NCBI GenBank assembly: GCA_050084985.1
Contig: JBITNC010000001.1
Location: 100,068,001 to 100,132,000, forward strand
Source: Nageia nagi
Taxonomy: Eukaryota; Pinophyta
Length of the DNA stretch: 64,000 nucleotides
Direction: 5' to 3'
A model generated the notes under the pieces. It saw nothing but the letters and a program-made list of their open reading frames with translations, was not told the DNA's origin and ran no database searches. This document shows positions 10,748 through 21,987 of this stretch, one piece after another. Each line of letters begins with the position of its first letter. The first letter of the stretch is position 1. The position numbers were made by a program, and so were the translations under genes.

Positions 10748-11795
10748 ATGGCACCTAAAATAAGATCCCAAATAGTAGCACAAGCTGATCCTACCATGAT
10801 GATATTTCAAACTATGATCCAACATATGGTAGATACACTTACTAGTACATTCAAGGTAGAAATCTAATAAATATAGACCCAAATACAAAACCTTGATAGT
10901 AAATGTGATAGTGTTGAACTAAGTCTTAGTCATACCATTAATGCATCTAGTTCATAGCAAATCAAGGCGTGTCAAGAAATCCATAAGGGTATCATCATAA
11001 TTTTCAAAGCCAAAAAGGTGATTTTATTCTTTCCTACACAACCAAATTAGATTTTTCTAGATTTGATGGAGATAATCCCATTGGTTGGATTTATAAGGCT
11101 ATATAGTACTTCACAGTGAACCAAATCCTAGAGGATTTGAAGGTGCATATGGCAACTTTTCATTTGGACTGTGAGGCACTCCAATGGCACTAGTGGCACT
11201 TAAAAATACATCTTGCTCCTTCATGGGATGAATTCACTCAATAATTATTGATCCATTTTGGTCCTAGTGACTATGAAGATTTCATAGGGGCATTGACCAA
11301 GTTACATTAAACTGCAACAGTCAAAGAATACCAAAATTAGTTTGAGAATTGGCAAATCACACAGAGGGGTTGGATGATGCATTTTTCATAAGTTGTTTTA
11401 TTAGTGGTTTAAAGGAAGAAATTAAACTAGAGGTTAAAATGTTTAATCCCAAAACTATGATGGATGTTATTGCCTTGGCAAAGCTCACTGAAGATAAAGC
11501 CAGTGCTCATCGATGAATTGCAAGACCTCCATTCACCAAATCACATAATATTTCCCATTCCTCTAATAACACAAGTGCCACACCATCAAATTGCATAATG
11601 AAAACTAAGAAGTTGATGTGGGAGGAAATGGAAAAGCATTGAAAGAAGGGCTTGTGCTATAATTATGATGAGAAATTTGTTCATGGTCATCGTTGTACAT
11701 AACAAAAGTTATATTTGCTTGATGCTGATGCTCCTAGTGAGGAGGAATATGAGAGTGCACCCAAAGAGGCTATAGAGAAAATTCATAGATGAGGA
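10748..11795 (+). pseudogene. gag: Chr-1 gag
   Basis: The likely start is the ATG at 10748 (MAPKIRSQIVAQADPTMM). The capsid core is recognisable in LDFSRFDGDNPIGWIYKA (about 11050-11100), CEALQWH and SWDEFTQ, as in chromovirus Gag. A CCHC zinc knuckle remnant (LCYNYDEKFVHGHRC, about 11650-11700) has lost its second cysteine. Gag would assemble particles and bind RNA. Several stops interrupt it (for example at about 10867, 11102 and 11241). Confidence 0.82.
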
Positions 11796-11799
11796 GACC

Positions 11800-12189
11800 T
11801 TGATTATCTCTTACAATGCATTGGTAAGAATTATGACCCCTCAAACTATGAAGGTCAAAGGGTTTTTTAAAAAGCACCCTCTCATAATATTGTTGGATGC
11901 AGAAAGTACTCATAATTTCATTGATCCACAAGTGGATAAGGTTGCTAGCTATTACATCCACCCTATAAATAATTTTGAGGTTATGGTTGGTAATGGAGAA
12001 AAAATAGCATGTAAAGTCACCTATCATAATGTCAACCCGAGCATGGACCACTATACTTTGAAAAGTGACATGTACACTTTACCACTTAGGGGCTATGATA
12101 TAGTTTTGGGGGTACAATGGTTGAAGACTTTGGGCACCGTACAATGGAATTTTGTAGAGCTATGGATGACCTTCAAAATAGATGAATAA
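11800..12189 (+). pseudogene. Chr-1 aspartic protease
   Basis: A 129-codon open piece contains the retropepsin active site as LIILLDAESTHNFIDPQ (about 11881-11934); the usual D-S-G-S is changed to D-A-E-S, so catalysis is doubtful. The second motif YDIVLGVQWLKTLG (about 12090-12130) is intact. Sequence 12190-12425 is a degenerate linker to RT. Confidence 0.85.
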
Positions 12190-12425
12190 GAGCATACTCT
12201 CAAGGGATTATAGGGTGGATCTATACAAGTTGTGAGCTCACATCACATGGAAAAGATCCTACAAAAAACTAGAAAAGGGATGCCACATAGTTATACTCTT
12301 TATCAATCATTGAATCTAAAATCATAGAGCATAAGGATCTATAGCCCATATTAAGTAATCATTCAATTAACTTTGAGGAACCAATGGGCTTACCACCCCA
12401 ACAATCACATGATCATGCTATCTAA

Positions 12426-13090
12426 TTGGTGCCAGGAAGTCACCCACCAAACATTCATCCTTATCGGTATCCTTGTTTACAGAAAAATAAAATTGAAAAA
12501 TTGGTTAAGGAACTATTGGATGCAGGAGTAATCCAACCTAGCATAAGCCCATATTGTTCTCTAATTATATTGGTTTGTAAGAAATATGGTTCCAAGCATA
12601 TGTGTGTGGATTTTAGAGCCCTTAACAAAATTACCATCAAAGATAAATTTCCCATCCTAGTCATTGATGAATTATTGGATGAACTACATGGGGAAAGATA
12701 TTTTTTCAAGTTGGACCTATGATCTGGGTATCACCAAATCTACCTCAAGGAGGAGGATATACCAAAAACTGCATTTTGTACCCATGAGGGCCATTATGAG
12801 TTCCTAGTCATGCCTTTTGGCCTCATAAATGCTCCATCCACATTTCAAAGTTTAACAAATCAGGTGCTTTGTCTATTCCTCAAGAAGTTCATTTTAGTTT
12901 TATTTAATGATATCTTGATATACAATAAGACATGGCAAGAACATGTGGCATATGTTGACCAAACCTTACAAATTTTGAAGGAACACTAGCTATATGCAAA
13001 AAAAATCAAAATATTCATTTGGCAAGAGGGAAATTGACTACTTAGGCCATGTTATTTTCAAAGAGGGAGTTAAGGTGGATCCATAAAACA
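12426..13090 (+). pseudogene. Chr-1 reverse transcriptase
   Basis: The RT fingers and palm are clear: PNIHPYRYPCLQKNKIEKL, LLDAGVIQPSISPYCSLII, CVDFRALNKITIKDKFP, FFKLDL*SGYHQIYLKEED, FLVMPFGLINAPSTFQSL. The catalytic box is LFNDILIY at 12900-12923, so the first of the two Asp of the F/Y-x-D-D box has become Asn (codon 12906-12908). Stops lie at about 12720 and 12990. RT activity would be lost even without the stops. Confidence 0.9.
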
Positions 13091-13125
13091 TTATTAACAT
13101 GCAAAACTAGTCTATTCCTACATTT

Positions 13126-13700
13126 TTGAAAAGTCTCCAAGGATTCTTAGGGTTGACAAGCTGCTATAGGAAATTTGTGAAGGATTATGGCAAGATTACA
13201 GCACCTCTAACCATGTTATTGAAAAAGAATGCATTTCAATGGTCCCATCAAGCTAAGGTAGCTTTCCTTAAGCTCAAGGAGGTGATGTGTACCACCCCAA
13301 TATTAGCAATGCTAGATTTTTCTAAAATCTTTGTGATAGAAGGTGATGCTTGTGGAGTAGGAATTGGGGTAGTATTAATGCAAGAGGGGCATCCCTTGGC
13401 ATTCACTAGTAAAGCACTCTCTGAAAAAAATTTGGGTAAATCCACTTATGAAAAAGAAATGCTTGCCATCATTCATGTAATTCAATGTTGGAGACAATAT
13501 CCCATTGGTCGCCATTTCATCATCCTCATAGATCATCATAATTTGAAATTTTTCATTGAGCAACACATTTCTATGCTTGAACAGTAAAAATGGGTGACCA
13601 AAATACTAGGGTATGATTATGAGATAGTATACTATAAAGGTAAGGAGAATGTGGTTATCAATGCTCTATCCAAAAAATTTTAAGATCAAGTAGCATTGCA
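13126..13700 (+). pseudogene. Chr-1 RNase H
   Basis: A 153-codon open piece (13126-13587) carries RT connection and RNase H: LQGFLGLTSCYRKFVKDYG, then EGDACGVGIGVVLMQEGHPLAF (first Asp), EKEMLAIIHVIQCWRQY (Glu) and LIDHHNLKFF (the usual TDH is IDH). It ends in EQ* and continues in frame as KWVTKILGYDYEIVYYKGKENVVINAL to about 13680. The enzyme would remove the RNA template. Confidence 0.9.
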
Positions 13701-13859
13701 AGCTCTTTCATCTCCTATTCCTCAATGGTTGGATAAAGTTAAACAAGAGTGGGTAGAGAATAGCTCCACTCAAGAATTGCTAAAATAGATCACTCAAGAC
13801 CCCATAAGTAAACCACACCACACATGGCATGATGGTATTTTGAGATTCAAAGGTTGAAT

Positions 13860-14961
13860 TTTGTTACTATCTCCTTCAAAATGTAAATTAGGAATACTTG
13901 TCAAATTGCATTCCACACCTACATCAGGATATGATGGATTTTTGAAAACTTATAAGTAGGTGGCATGGTTGTTCTATTAGATAGGTATGAAATTGGATAT
14001 CAAGTAGTTTGTGGTAGCTTGTGATGTTTGTCAGCAACAAAAGGGTGAGACAATGGGTACTCTAGGACTCCTTCAACCTCTTCCCATATCTACCCGTACA
14101 TGGACCAATATCTTAATGGATTTCATTGAAGGCCTTCCTAAATCCCATGGTAAATCAATTATTTTAGTGGTGGTTGATTGGTTATCCAAATATGCTCATT
14201 TTGGTTCATTGGCTCATCCCTACAAAGTAGTGATAGTGGCATAATTATTCTTGGATATAATTTTCAAACTACATGGCATCCTAGAGATGATTGTCAATGA
14301 TCATGGTCCCACTTTTATAAGTCATTTTTGGCAAGAGCTTTTTAAACTTCAAGGTATCCAACTAAACATGAGCTTAGCATCCCACCCACAAATTGATGGT
14401 CAAACTAAAATTGACAACAAATGCTTGGAAACATATTTATGTTGTTTTGCTTCAGCATAACTTGTGCATTGGGTATGATGGCTTCCCTTGGCTGAGTGGT
14501 GGTATAATACATCTTATCATTCTACCAGCAAGATGACCCCCTATAAAGCAGTGTATGGTCAAGCTCCACCAACAGTCACCTCGTATGTTGCAAGTACTAG
14601 TAAAGTTCAAGTAATTGACTCAACTTTAGTTACTTAGGATGATATTATTCATTTGCTCAAGGATAACCTTTAGATAGCCCAAAACTATATGAAATAATAG
14701 GCTAATCAGCAATGTGTGGAAAGAGAGTTCCAAGTCAATGACATGGTCTTTCTAAGGCTACAACCTTATCGCCAAAAATCCTTAAAAATCAAAGGCCTTC
14801 ACAAATCAACCATAAAGTTATATGGTCCTTACAAGGTGTTACAATGCATTGGCCTAGTTGCATACAAACTAGAGCTTCTTATTTCTTCCAAGATTCACCC
14901 AATGTTTTATGTCTCTTATCTCAAAAAATTGGTTGGATCAAAGGTTCAAGTTTATACATAA
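13860..14961 (+). pseudogene. Chr-1 integrase
   Basis: The HHCC finger remnant lies at 13905-14040 (LHSTPTSGYDGFLKTY ... CDVCQQQKGET). The DDE core shows Asp in LMDFIEGLPKSHG (about 14116), Asp in VNDHGPTF (about 14295) and Lys where the catalytic Glu is expected (GQTKIDNKCLETYL). The C-terminal GPY domain is clear: YGPYKVLQCIGLVAYKLEL and FYVSYLKKLVG (14716-14961). Stops at about 14242, 14458 and 14695 break it. Confidence 0.88.
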
Positions 14962-14984
14962 TTACCTAAGTTGGTGGAGGATGG

Positions 14985-15165
14985 ATCAATGGTAATTGTA
15001 CCTAAGGAAATTTTGGATTAACATTCATGATAGCTTCATAATCACTCCATCATAAAAGTCCTTGTGCATGGCAAGGCATGGCACTAGAAGATGCAACAAG
15101 GGAAATCCTTCATCAGCTACAGAAATAGTTTCCATACTTCAAGCTTTGAGGATAAAGCTTCATCC
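14985..15165 (+). pseudogene. Chr-1 chromodomain
   Basis: After the GPY domain the frame reads VPKEILD, then ...HSIIKVLVHGKAWH.KMQQGKSFISYRNSFHTSSFEDKAS. Spacing and residues match chromodomains at the integrase C-terminus (I-x-x-V-L-V-x-W-K-G ... F-x-x-F-x-L-E-D-K). In chromoviruses this part guides integration into heterochromatin. Some aromatic cage residues are lost. Confidence 0.75.
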
Positions 15166-15166
15166 C

Positions 15167-15179
15167 AAGAGAGGTGGCA
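15167..15179 (+). promoter_or_regulatory. Chr-1 polypurine tract remnant
   Basis: AAGAGAGGTGGCA directly before the 3' LTR is the expected site of plus-strand priming. It is purine-rich but interrupted by T and C. Confidence 0.6.
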
Positions 15180-15571
15180 TGTTAGGATCCCACATCCTAA
15201 CATGTTAGTGTTAGTATTAGTATTTTATTAAATTATCAACCTATATTGTAAATCATAATTATAAGGGTGGAACCTAATTTTGCATTACTATTAGGGTTAG
15301 GGTTAGTTTATTATAAATAGATAGACGTGTGTGGAGAAATGCATCTCGAATATTATTTATCACTTTTGGAGTTGTAAGAGGGTAGCTCCCTCGAAGTAGC
15401 CTATGATTCTGTTACTATTCAGTAAAACCCTATCCTTATATACTATTTCATGTTCTATTTATCAATGCATGCTTTGTTATTTCCATAGATAATTGTCATT
15501 TTCCTATTTCAAATTGATATTCATTTCATTTTTGTAATATTTCCCTTTTTTATAATTGTAGCATTATAACA
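15180..15571 (+). repeat. Chr-1 3' LTR
   Basis: This 392-bp copy has the same length as the 5' LTR, with 33 substitutions and no indel by eye. It ends ATTATAACA, followed by the duplication GATAA. Confidence 0.95.
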
Positions 15572-15576
15572 GATAA
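15572..15576. repeat. Target-site duplication of Chr-1, right copy
   Basis: GATAA matches 9580-9584 exactly. Gy-1 sequence resumes at 15577. Confidence 0.93.
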
Positions 15577-16138
15577 GGTAAGCTTGTATTCCCCATAAGG
15601 CATTGTATAGTGTAAATATTGTTAAAAAAATTAGTTGCATAATTTTCAAAAAAGTAAATATTTTTTAATGATCAAATTTAATTCATATTATTTAGTGTTG
15701 GTGTACTGCTTAGCTATTAAATTTAATTCATCTTAATAAAGAGTTAATGCTAGCATGTTGCTTAGCTATCACTGAATAAAATAGCATTTAAGGAAATATT
15801 TCTTTAGATTTCATGAACCATCATACAAGTATAATAAATTAAGTCTGGTGTACTTTGAATTTACTAATCAGCCAGCTATGCCATCTCAATTTGTACATCG
15901 AGATCCTCAAGAAGTAATTGCCATTAATGAAAATCTTACCAACCTTAGACAAATAAACTCCTCCTATACTCTATAGTTCAACACTTAGCTAATTTCAAGC
16001 ACTCAAGTTTTCAAAGCATTCAAAGCTTAGAGATTTTAGAGCCAAGTTGTCTTGAGAAAGAGAAAGGTTGCAGAACTTTGCATTACCTATACTACTATTT
16101 TTAATGATAAATAGAGGTTCAAAAAAAGGTGTTAATAT
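15577..16138 (+). other. Gy-1 spacer between integrase and ORF3
   Basis: About 560 bases with no ORF, matching the 0.5-kb spacers of Gy-2 (~52620-53166) and Gy-3 (40977-40488). A block near 16031-16060 (TTTTAGAGCC, AAGTT, CTTGAGA) recurs in Gy-2 near 53020-53045. Such a conserved spacer may carry a splice acceptor or other signal for ORF3 expression; this is inference. Confidence 0.55.
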
Positions 16139-17750
16139 CATGGCTACCTCTCAATAATCCTTTGTAATCGAAGTGGAACAACTTGATGTGGCCTACTCTT
16201 TTTACAAGAAGAATATCTTGAGAATGCACCAGGAGTGAACTAGACTGAGATGGGAGTAATCATTCATATGAATACATGGAGAGCTAACCCTAGATGCATT
16301 ATTTTGAAGCTTAAGACACCTAAAGTGAGCGAAAAAGGAAAGTCACTTGCTCATTATAAGAGAGATGTTATGATTGATTAGGGTTTGGCATATTATGTGC
16401 CCTATGAATCCTTCACCTGCACTAAGCTCTTGTACTCCCTACCACATAGGCATCATCAAAAGGGGCACCAAATTGGAATGTTCAAGAGCACTAAAGAGAG
16501 AAATACTTTTGAGCTAGTGTTTAAAGCAATGCTAGATTACTCCCCTAACTCCATCTTTCAAGCATTTGCAATTCTCATAGATTAGAAATTTCATGTTAAA
16601 AAGCAAATTGATTTGAAAAAGGAGAAACATGATTTTTATATTAATCAAGATGAAATTCTAAGCTAAATTAATGGGAGATACTAGAATAGCAGAAAAGCAA
16701 AATACTTGTTGAGCTATAAAATAGCTCATTTTGAAAGAAAGGAAGATAGAGAAGTGCTTCAGGAACTCATGTTCATCTTAGGAAAGAAGACCCAGATAGA
16801 AGTAGATAAAGCCATGGTGTGCATGGCTTATAATATTTCAAAAGCCCATGTCTTCTATGATTTCTCAACTTTCATAACTGAAGAAATTAAGAGGTGTTTG
16901 TTTAAGATTAAAAAATTAGATTTTACACATTCTTCATATCTTTGGTGGCTTTTGGTCAATCAAAATTTGGACAAAATTATAGAGGCAAAGCTCCCAATTG
17001 AGCCAACCAATTCTAGTGTTGCATCGATGCCCATTGACCTAATGGTGCCAATTTTGACCAAGTTGCATGGATCCTACTATGAGTTCATGGAAAAGTTCTA
17101 TGCAACTATAGTAAAAATTTTAATTAGAAAACTCCTTAGTAGGATGCGTAAGAGCACAATAAGGGAGCTACAAGGTGAAAATAAAATTGGTGACTGGTAC
17201 TTCTTGAGAAATTGCATTGTAATAATTAGGTACAAGTATTTTGAAAAACCCTTCTTTTTGCCTAAATATGTTACACCCTAATTGTATTCAGTAGAGATGG
17301 GTAGATAGATTTATGCCATAGAGAGTAAATATGGGTCTAGGGGAAACTTTAAGTCTATTGTAAATATATTAGCTTCTACTAAAAAATTTTACTCTTTTAG
17401 AGATAGGATGTACAGATAGTATAGCCTAATTTATTGTACAAAATTTCAAGTTAGATAAGGTGGGAACTACATGGATGTATGACCCATCATAGGAAATTAC
17501 CCAGATAATAAGGAATAGTAAGAAATGTCCAACATTTGTCCATGATAGTAAGACCCATATAGAATATTTGTAAACAAAATTGAGTAGGAGGTAGAAATGT
17601 ATCCAGATTGAGAATTTGCACCCCTAAATAAGGCCTGGATGGCCCTGGAAGGAAAAAGAAAATATAGGAACTAGGAGAATAAGAGGCAAGATTTTATCCT
17701 CAACTCAGAGGTCCTCACCCAATTATCATATCTTGAGTATACCATAAAAA
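16139..17750 (+). pseudogene. Gy-1 ORF3, N-terminal globular part
   Basis: The probable start is the ATG at 16139 (MATSQ, then stop). The main open piece is 16706-17281 (191 codons). Its features are FILGKKTQIEVDKAMVCMAY, LWWLLVNQNLDKII, MPIDLMVPILTKLHGSYYEF and GDWYFLRN...YKYFEKPFFLPKYVTP. The last part aligns with GDWFFTEE...YGYSGAPFLLSIHVTD in Gy-3, and IYAIESKYG with MDYIDSKYG, so this is one protein family. I see no signal peptide or convincing membrane segment, so an envelope role is not supported. Function unknown. Confidence 0.7.
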
Positions 17751-17751
17751 A

Positions 17752-19267
17752 CATGAAATTCCTTAATGGCCTATATAGCTTCTTCTTTGAGTAGATGCAA
17801 GTGAGATAATGTTATCATTTTATCATCAAATTGCTTTACCAAGAATTTTTTAAAGTTTTTCATGAGTAGTAATAGCTTTGCATTATCATCTAATAGAAAT
17901 TTATTTGTTGCATTGATAGTCTACATCTTGGCCTCAATCTGTTTGATCTTCTAAACATCCATGACTGTAACCTGAGCTTTGAGCTCTTTTATCACATGAT
18001 TTGTAGTATCTAGCTTAGCTCTTGATGTTGCCATGCTCTTATCAAATTCTATTTTCTATTTCTTAAGCTTCACAATCAATTCTTTATTCTTATTTTGCAA
18101 CCTAGCTACTATTTTATCTTTAAGGGAGTAATATTTCTTGTATTGATCAATTTTTTATTCAATTTCTCTATTTTAGTCTCCATTACCTAAAGAATTCTAC
18201 TAGCTACCATTGAAGTATTCACAAGAAACCTTGACTAGTCAATAGCCAGTGCATTTTGCATATTTACATCTATTATTACTATGGGGGTAAAATTCAAGTT
18301 CCCTTCTTTGAAAGGCATCTAAGAAATTTTTATATCTCCTATCTTTGTTACTTTGCTCAAAATTCTCGACTGTTGCTCAAGGAGCATAGGAGATTTATTA
18401 AAAAAAGTTGCCTAATCAATGGGCTCTACAATTTGTGTAGAAAAAATTAACTTTATTTTCTCTTATGAGGCTATAGGAATAAAAGAATGAGTGGAAATAA
18501 TTTCACCTACAATAGGTGTCTTAACTTGTTGAATTGGTTGGGACTATTGGGGAGGAGTCAACTATTGGACTTCTAGTTCAAATTCAACTTCTATGGCCTC
18601 ATCTTGTTCTTTAGGCTTATCCATTGGGCTAGAGTCCTTTTTTCTAGATTCATCATCATCATCACCATCTCTTAGCCCTCCTCTAGGTGTAACTATTGCT
18701 ATCTTTCTAACCTTAGGTATACTTTCCCTGCTTTGTTGAATCTATCTCTATCCCTCTTTCAAGGTTTCTTGTTGTCCTTATTCTTGAACTTGTTTTACTA
18801 CACCAACATCTATATCTTATGGCTCTTTGAACTCCTTTGTATAAAAAATTTTGCTTCTTATATCACCACCTTTGGGACTTCTATTTCCTTTGAAGGTGAA
18901 GGTACAATCATTTATGACTATGACCTTGTTGTAGTTTATCGAGGCTTTTTAATAGGCTTTTGCTCCTTCTCTAATATCTACTACCTTTGAGCAAGAGTTT
19001 GAAATTTTCATTTCTTTTTGGGAGAAGATTCTTGGGAAGAAGTGGTAGTGTTTGAAGGGTTTTGTTCTCCCTTATTTGGAATCTCAACCATGCCAAATGG
19101 TTCTTCTATTTACACCATCCTTTCCTCTATAGCAATTTCCCATGAAAATGAGGAAGAAGAGGCTATCCCAACTTTGGCAGAGGATATTTGGAGTACTCTA
19201 CCTCCCAGTATTTATCATATTTGAATGTTTCAAACTTTTAATGTGGTGAATTTTTATGGTATACTCA
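17752..19267 (-). pseudogene. Gy-1 ORF3 middle and coiled-coil part, inverted
   Basis: This segment codes on the minus strand although Gy-1 is on the plus strand. Read in reverse it gives the acidic linker (poly-Asp codons at 18651-18672 matching the Gy-2 run at 55386-55409), TSSQESSPKKK like SWESLPKK of Gy-2, and a heptad-rich stretch (METKIEKLNKKLI, RAKLDTTNHVIKELKAQV). The ends carry inverted copies of short flanking pieces: TTGAGTATACCATAAAAA at 17733-17750 against 19251-19267, and CATGAAATTCCTTAATGGCC at 17752 against 19312-19331. It was thus not a clean inversion. Confidence 0.7.
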
Positions 19268-19298
19268 AATCTAAATCTTTTAAAATAATGAATCAAAG

Positions 19299-19985
19299 AG
19301 GAAGTTATATAGGCCATTAAGGAATTTCATGCTCAAAGTGCTCTTCATAAGCTAGCTCTAGATATACCTAGAATAGTTTTGGAAAGGATGCAAGTCCAAT
19401 TGAGGGTTATGATTGAAAAGAAGTTCACAGCAATCTCCTCAAATCCAAAATATTCATATCAAAAAAGGATCCAAGAGATTTGTAAACTCCAAAGTTTCAT
19501 TTTCAAAATGGACATAAATAAACACCAGCTCATAATAGAGTTGGGATTTATTAACAAATTCTTTAATTGAAATAAAAGCTCCCAAAATATAGGAAGAGCT
19601 GAATGTATAGGGTAGTGCTACCAATTAGGTATCCAATACCATTCAATTCTTGGAATAATTTTTTTTTAAGACACAAATCTCATATTTGCAACAAATAAAT
19701 GAGCTGGCTCAGGAAGCCAGTATAAAATTTTTACATGCTGGAAGGCTAAATAGTGTCTTGGAAGGGTTCAAAGCAGACATAGAGAAGATTAAGGTATCCC
19801 TCATCCTATCACAAGTTGATTATAAATATCTAAGTGAACTAAATAAAAGGATGCAAGAATTTCTCTCACTAGACATGATGGTAGCAATTGAGACTACAAC
19901 CAGATCCACTTCTAAGCAAGCCACTAGGAGCAACAGTTGACAAGTTCTATTCTCCAGTAGGGAAAGACCCTAAAGAGTTACCAGA
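19299..19985 (+). pseudogene. Gy-1 ORF3, C-terminal coiled-coil part
   Basis: Plus-strand coding resumes with open pieces 19379-19570 and 19686-19940. QQINELAQEASIKFLHAGR, DIEKIKVSLILSQVDYKYL and LNKRMQEFLSLD align with the Gy-2 C-terminus (EEISNLA, SRFLNARR, LSQVNRKDI, LYKKL). Helical heptad spacing suggests an oligomerising coiled coil. The 3' LTR begins within about 50 bases of its end and no clean polypurine tract is visible. Confidence 0.65.
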
Positions 19986-19989
19986 AGAT

Positions 19990-21982
19990 TGTATTCTTTC
20001 ATAATAACATTCAAAATTTGGGGTAATTCTATTATTTTTCATTATTCATTATTTCAGTCTTTACTACCTAAGAGTTGTGTATATAAGAGTACCTGAGGGG
20101 ACATTATTCTTTCAAAGTCTTCATGAGTTGTAAAATTTTGTATTCTTTCATTTTAAATCCCTCCTTTTCTCATTTCTTTTCCTTAAGGTGTTGGAAGTCA
20201 TTTTTTTAGTAGTACCTGAGAATTATGTAAATAAGGATATCCAGGAGTTATGTTAATAAGAGTTATGTCAATTTTATTTCCTTTTATTCTTTAGTGATTG
20301 GGAGTTGAGAGTGCCTGGGAGTCATGTCATCTCCTCTAGTATACTCAAGAAGTCATGTATGTAAAAGTTTCCTAGAATCATATTTATTCCCTTAGAATCT
20401 ATAGGAATTGTTGGTATAAATGTCCAAAACTTGTACACATTTAGAGTTCAAATTTTAAATAATATCAATAGTGCTTAGGGATTTTGAAGAATGATATCAT
20501 AATTTTTGATACAAATAAGTGGGTCTTGATAGAATTAGAATATCAACAATGCCTAGGGATTTTGAAGGATGATGTCATAATTTTTGATAAAAATCAATGG
20601 GTCCTAGTAGAATAAAAATATCAATATATCCCAATGATTTTGGGAGATGATGTCATAATTTTCAATCAAAATCAATGGGTCCCAGAGCAAGTAGTGGTGG
20701 GTATAGATTTTTGAAGAACATCAATAGAGCCTAATGATATCCAAAGGTGATGTCACATTTTTTAGTGAAAATCAATGGGTCTTGAAGAAATAAAAATTTT
20801 GATAGAGCCCATTAATCCTAAGATGATATCATGATTTTTAGCTAAAATCAGTGGGTCCTAGAAGAACTAGATCATCAATAGAGACCAAAAGAAGAACATA
20901 GAGCCCACTAAGCAAGTGAAAGATTAATGTATGAGAAAGAACACCTAGGTCTACTTAATATTAAGTGTTTGATCCCTAGGGCCCTATTAATGTGTCAACA
21001 CCAACTCATTTCCATATAATAGTGGTAGTTCTTCTTGAAATAAGAGAACATAATGTCTATCAACCACCATTACTCTGATTACTAACATCTACAATAGAGA
21101 TCATAAAGATTAAAGAGAAGTGGATAGCAGTTGATAAAGCATAATACCAAATCATACCAATCAATATGCAATCAAATAACTACTCAATCAGCTATAGTGC
21201 TACCTTCAATTAGCAACAGTGTTATATTCAATTAGCTATAAGGCCAAATAAGGAGCAGTCAATGACATGTTAGAAGGATTACAGCTCTATGGACATGGTT
21301 GACTAGAAGTTGCAAATTCCTAGATAGTTATGTTGATTAGTACTTGTTCATTATATAATCTAGCATAGTTATAGCATTTATGTAAATAGTGCCATTTTAG
21401 TTATTTCATTCAAAGCTAGTAGTATGTATATTAATGAAACCCAACCACCCAAGTAGGGGGAGAAGTTGTATAAATAGCTAGCTTTTAGAAATCAAAAAGG
21501 TTGAACATTTTTGCAAATTTGCGCTAATCTATAAGAGCAATTAACATATGATAATATAAATAGATAATGCTTTCCCCTCTTGCAACAAAGTGGCTATTAT
21601 TGCTTATGTGAATGTTATGTGTGGAATGTTTTCTTCAAATTGTGGTTGTGTGTTGTGATTACGAGACCCCAAGTGTAAGATAGTTTTCTATTCTTAATCT
21701 TGGCTATGGATTGCTACCTGTGCTACAATGCTCGGGTTGTAAATTTTCTATTTTAGTTGTTTATTTGTTTATCTCTTTCCTATAACTCTCCATCTCTTTA
21801 TTCCTTTTCTATTACTATTGACCTTAAATATAGATACGAATCAACCTATAAATTGAATATTGAGTAGAAAACCAACACAAGCACATCCCCACCACCTTCT
21901 ACTCTTTCAAGGAACCTACCATTATGGGAAGTGGAGAACATGACCATACCAAACCCTTGAGGTTACACTATACCGATCAATA
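19990..21982 (+). repeat. Gy-1 3' LTR
   Basis: The 1,993-bp LTR starts TGTATTC and ends GATCAATA (CA changed to TA as in the 5' LTR). The palindrome array recurs at 20492, 20570, 20648, 20748 and 20824 (TGATATCA or TGATGTCA). The TATA box is at 21469-21477. Confidence 0.92.
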
Positions 21983-21987
21983 GCAAT
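21983..21987. repeat. Target-site duplication of Gy-1, right copy
   Basis: GCAAT matches 2143-2147 exactly. Confidence 0.9.

Larger units (their letters stand above)
9585..15571 (+). mobile_element. Chr-1: chromovirus (Ty3/gypsy), full-length but decayed
   Basis: Chr-1 is 5,987 bp with two 392-bp LTRs, an initiator-Met-like primer site, gag, protease, RT, RNase H, integrase and a chromodomain, flanked by the 5-bp duplication GATAA. I count 33 differences between the LTRs (8.4%), nearly all transitions. Protease box THNFID, integrase style and chromodomain place it in the chromoviruses; a Reina/Tekay-like affiliation is a guess. It inserted into Gy-1 integrase in the same orientation. Confidence 0.95.
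2148..21982 (+). mobile_element. Gy-1: Ty3/gypsy element with extra RNase H-like domain and ORF3, split by Chr-1
   Basis: Gy-1 has two LTRs of about 1.96-1.99 kb, a primer-site-like motif, gag, protease, an RNase H-like domain, reverse transcriptase, RNase H, integrase, a spacer and a long ORF3. Chr-1 (9585-15571) lies at the 3' end of integrase; without it and its duplication Gy-1 is 13,843 bp, one base different from Gy-3. The 5-bp duplication GCAAT flanks it. About 25 differences were counted in the first ~285 LTR bases (about 9%), mostly transitions. The structure fits the Tat-type group of non-chromoviral gypsy elements; that placement is inference from domain content. Confidence 0.92.
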
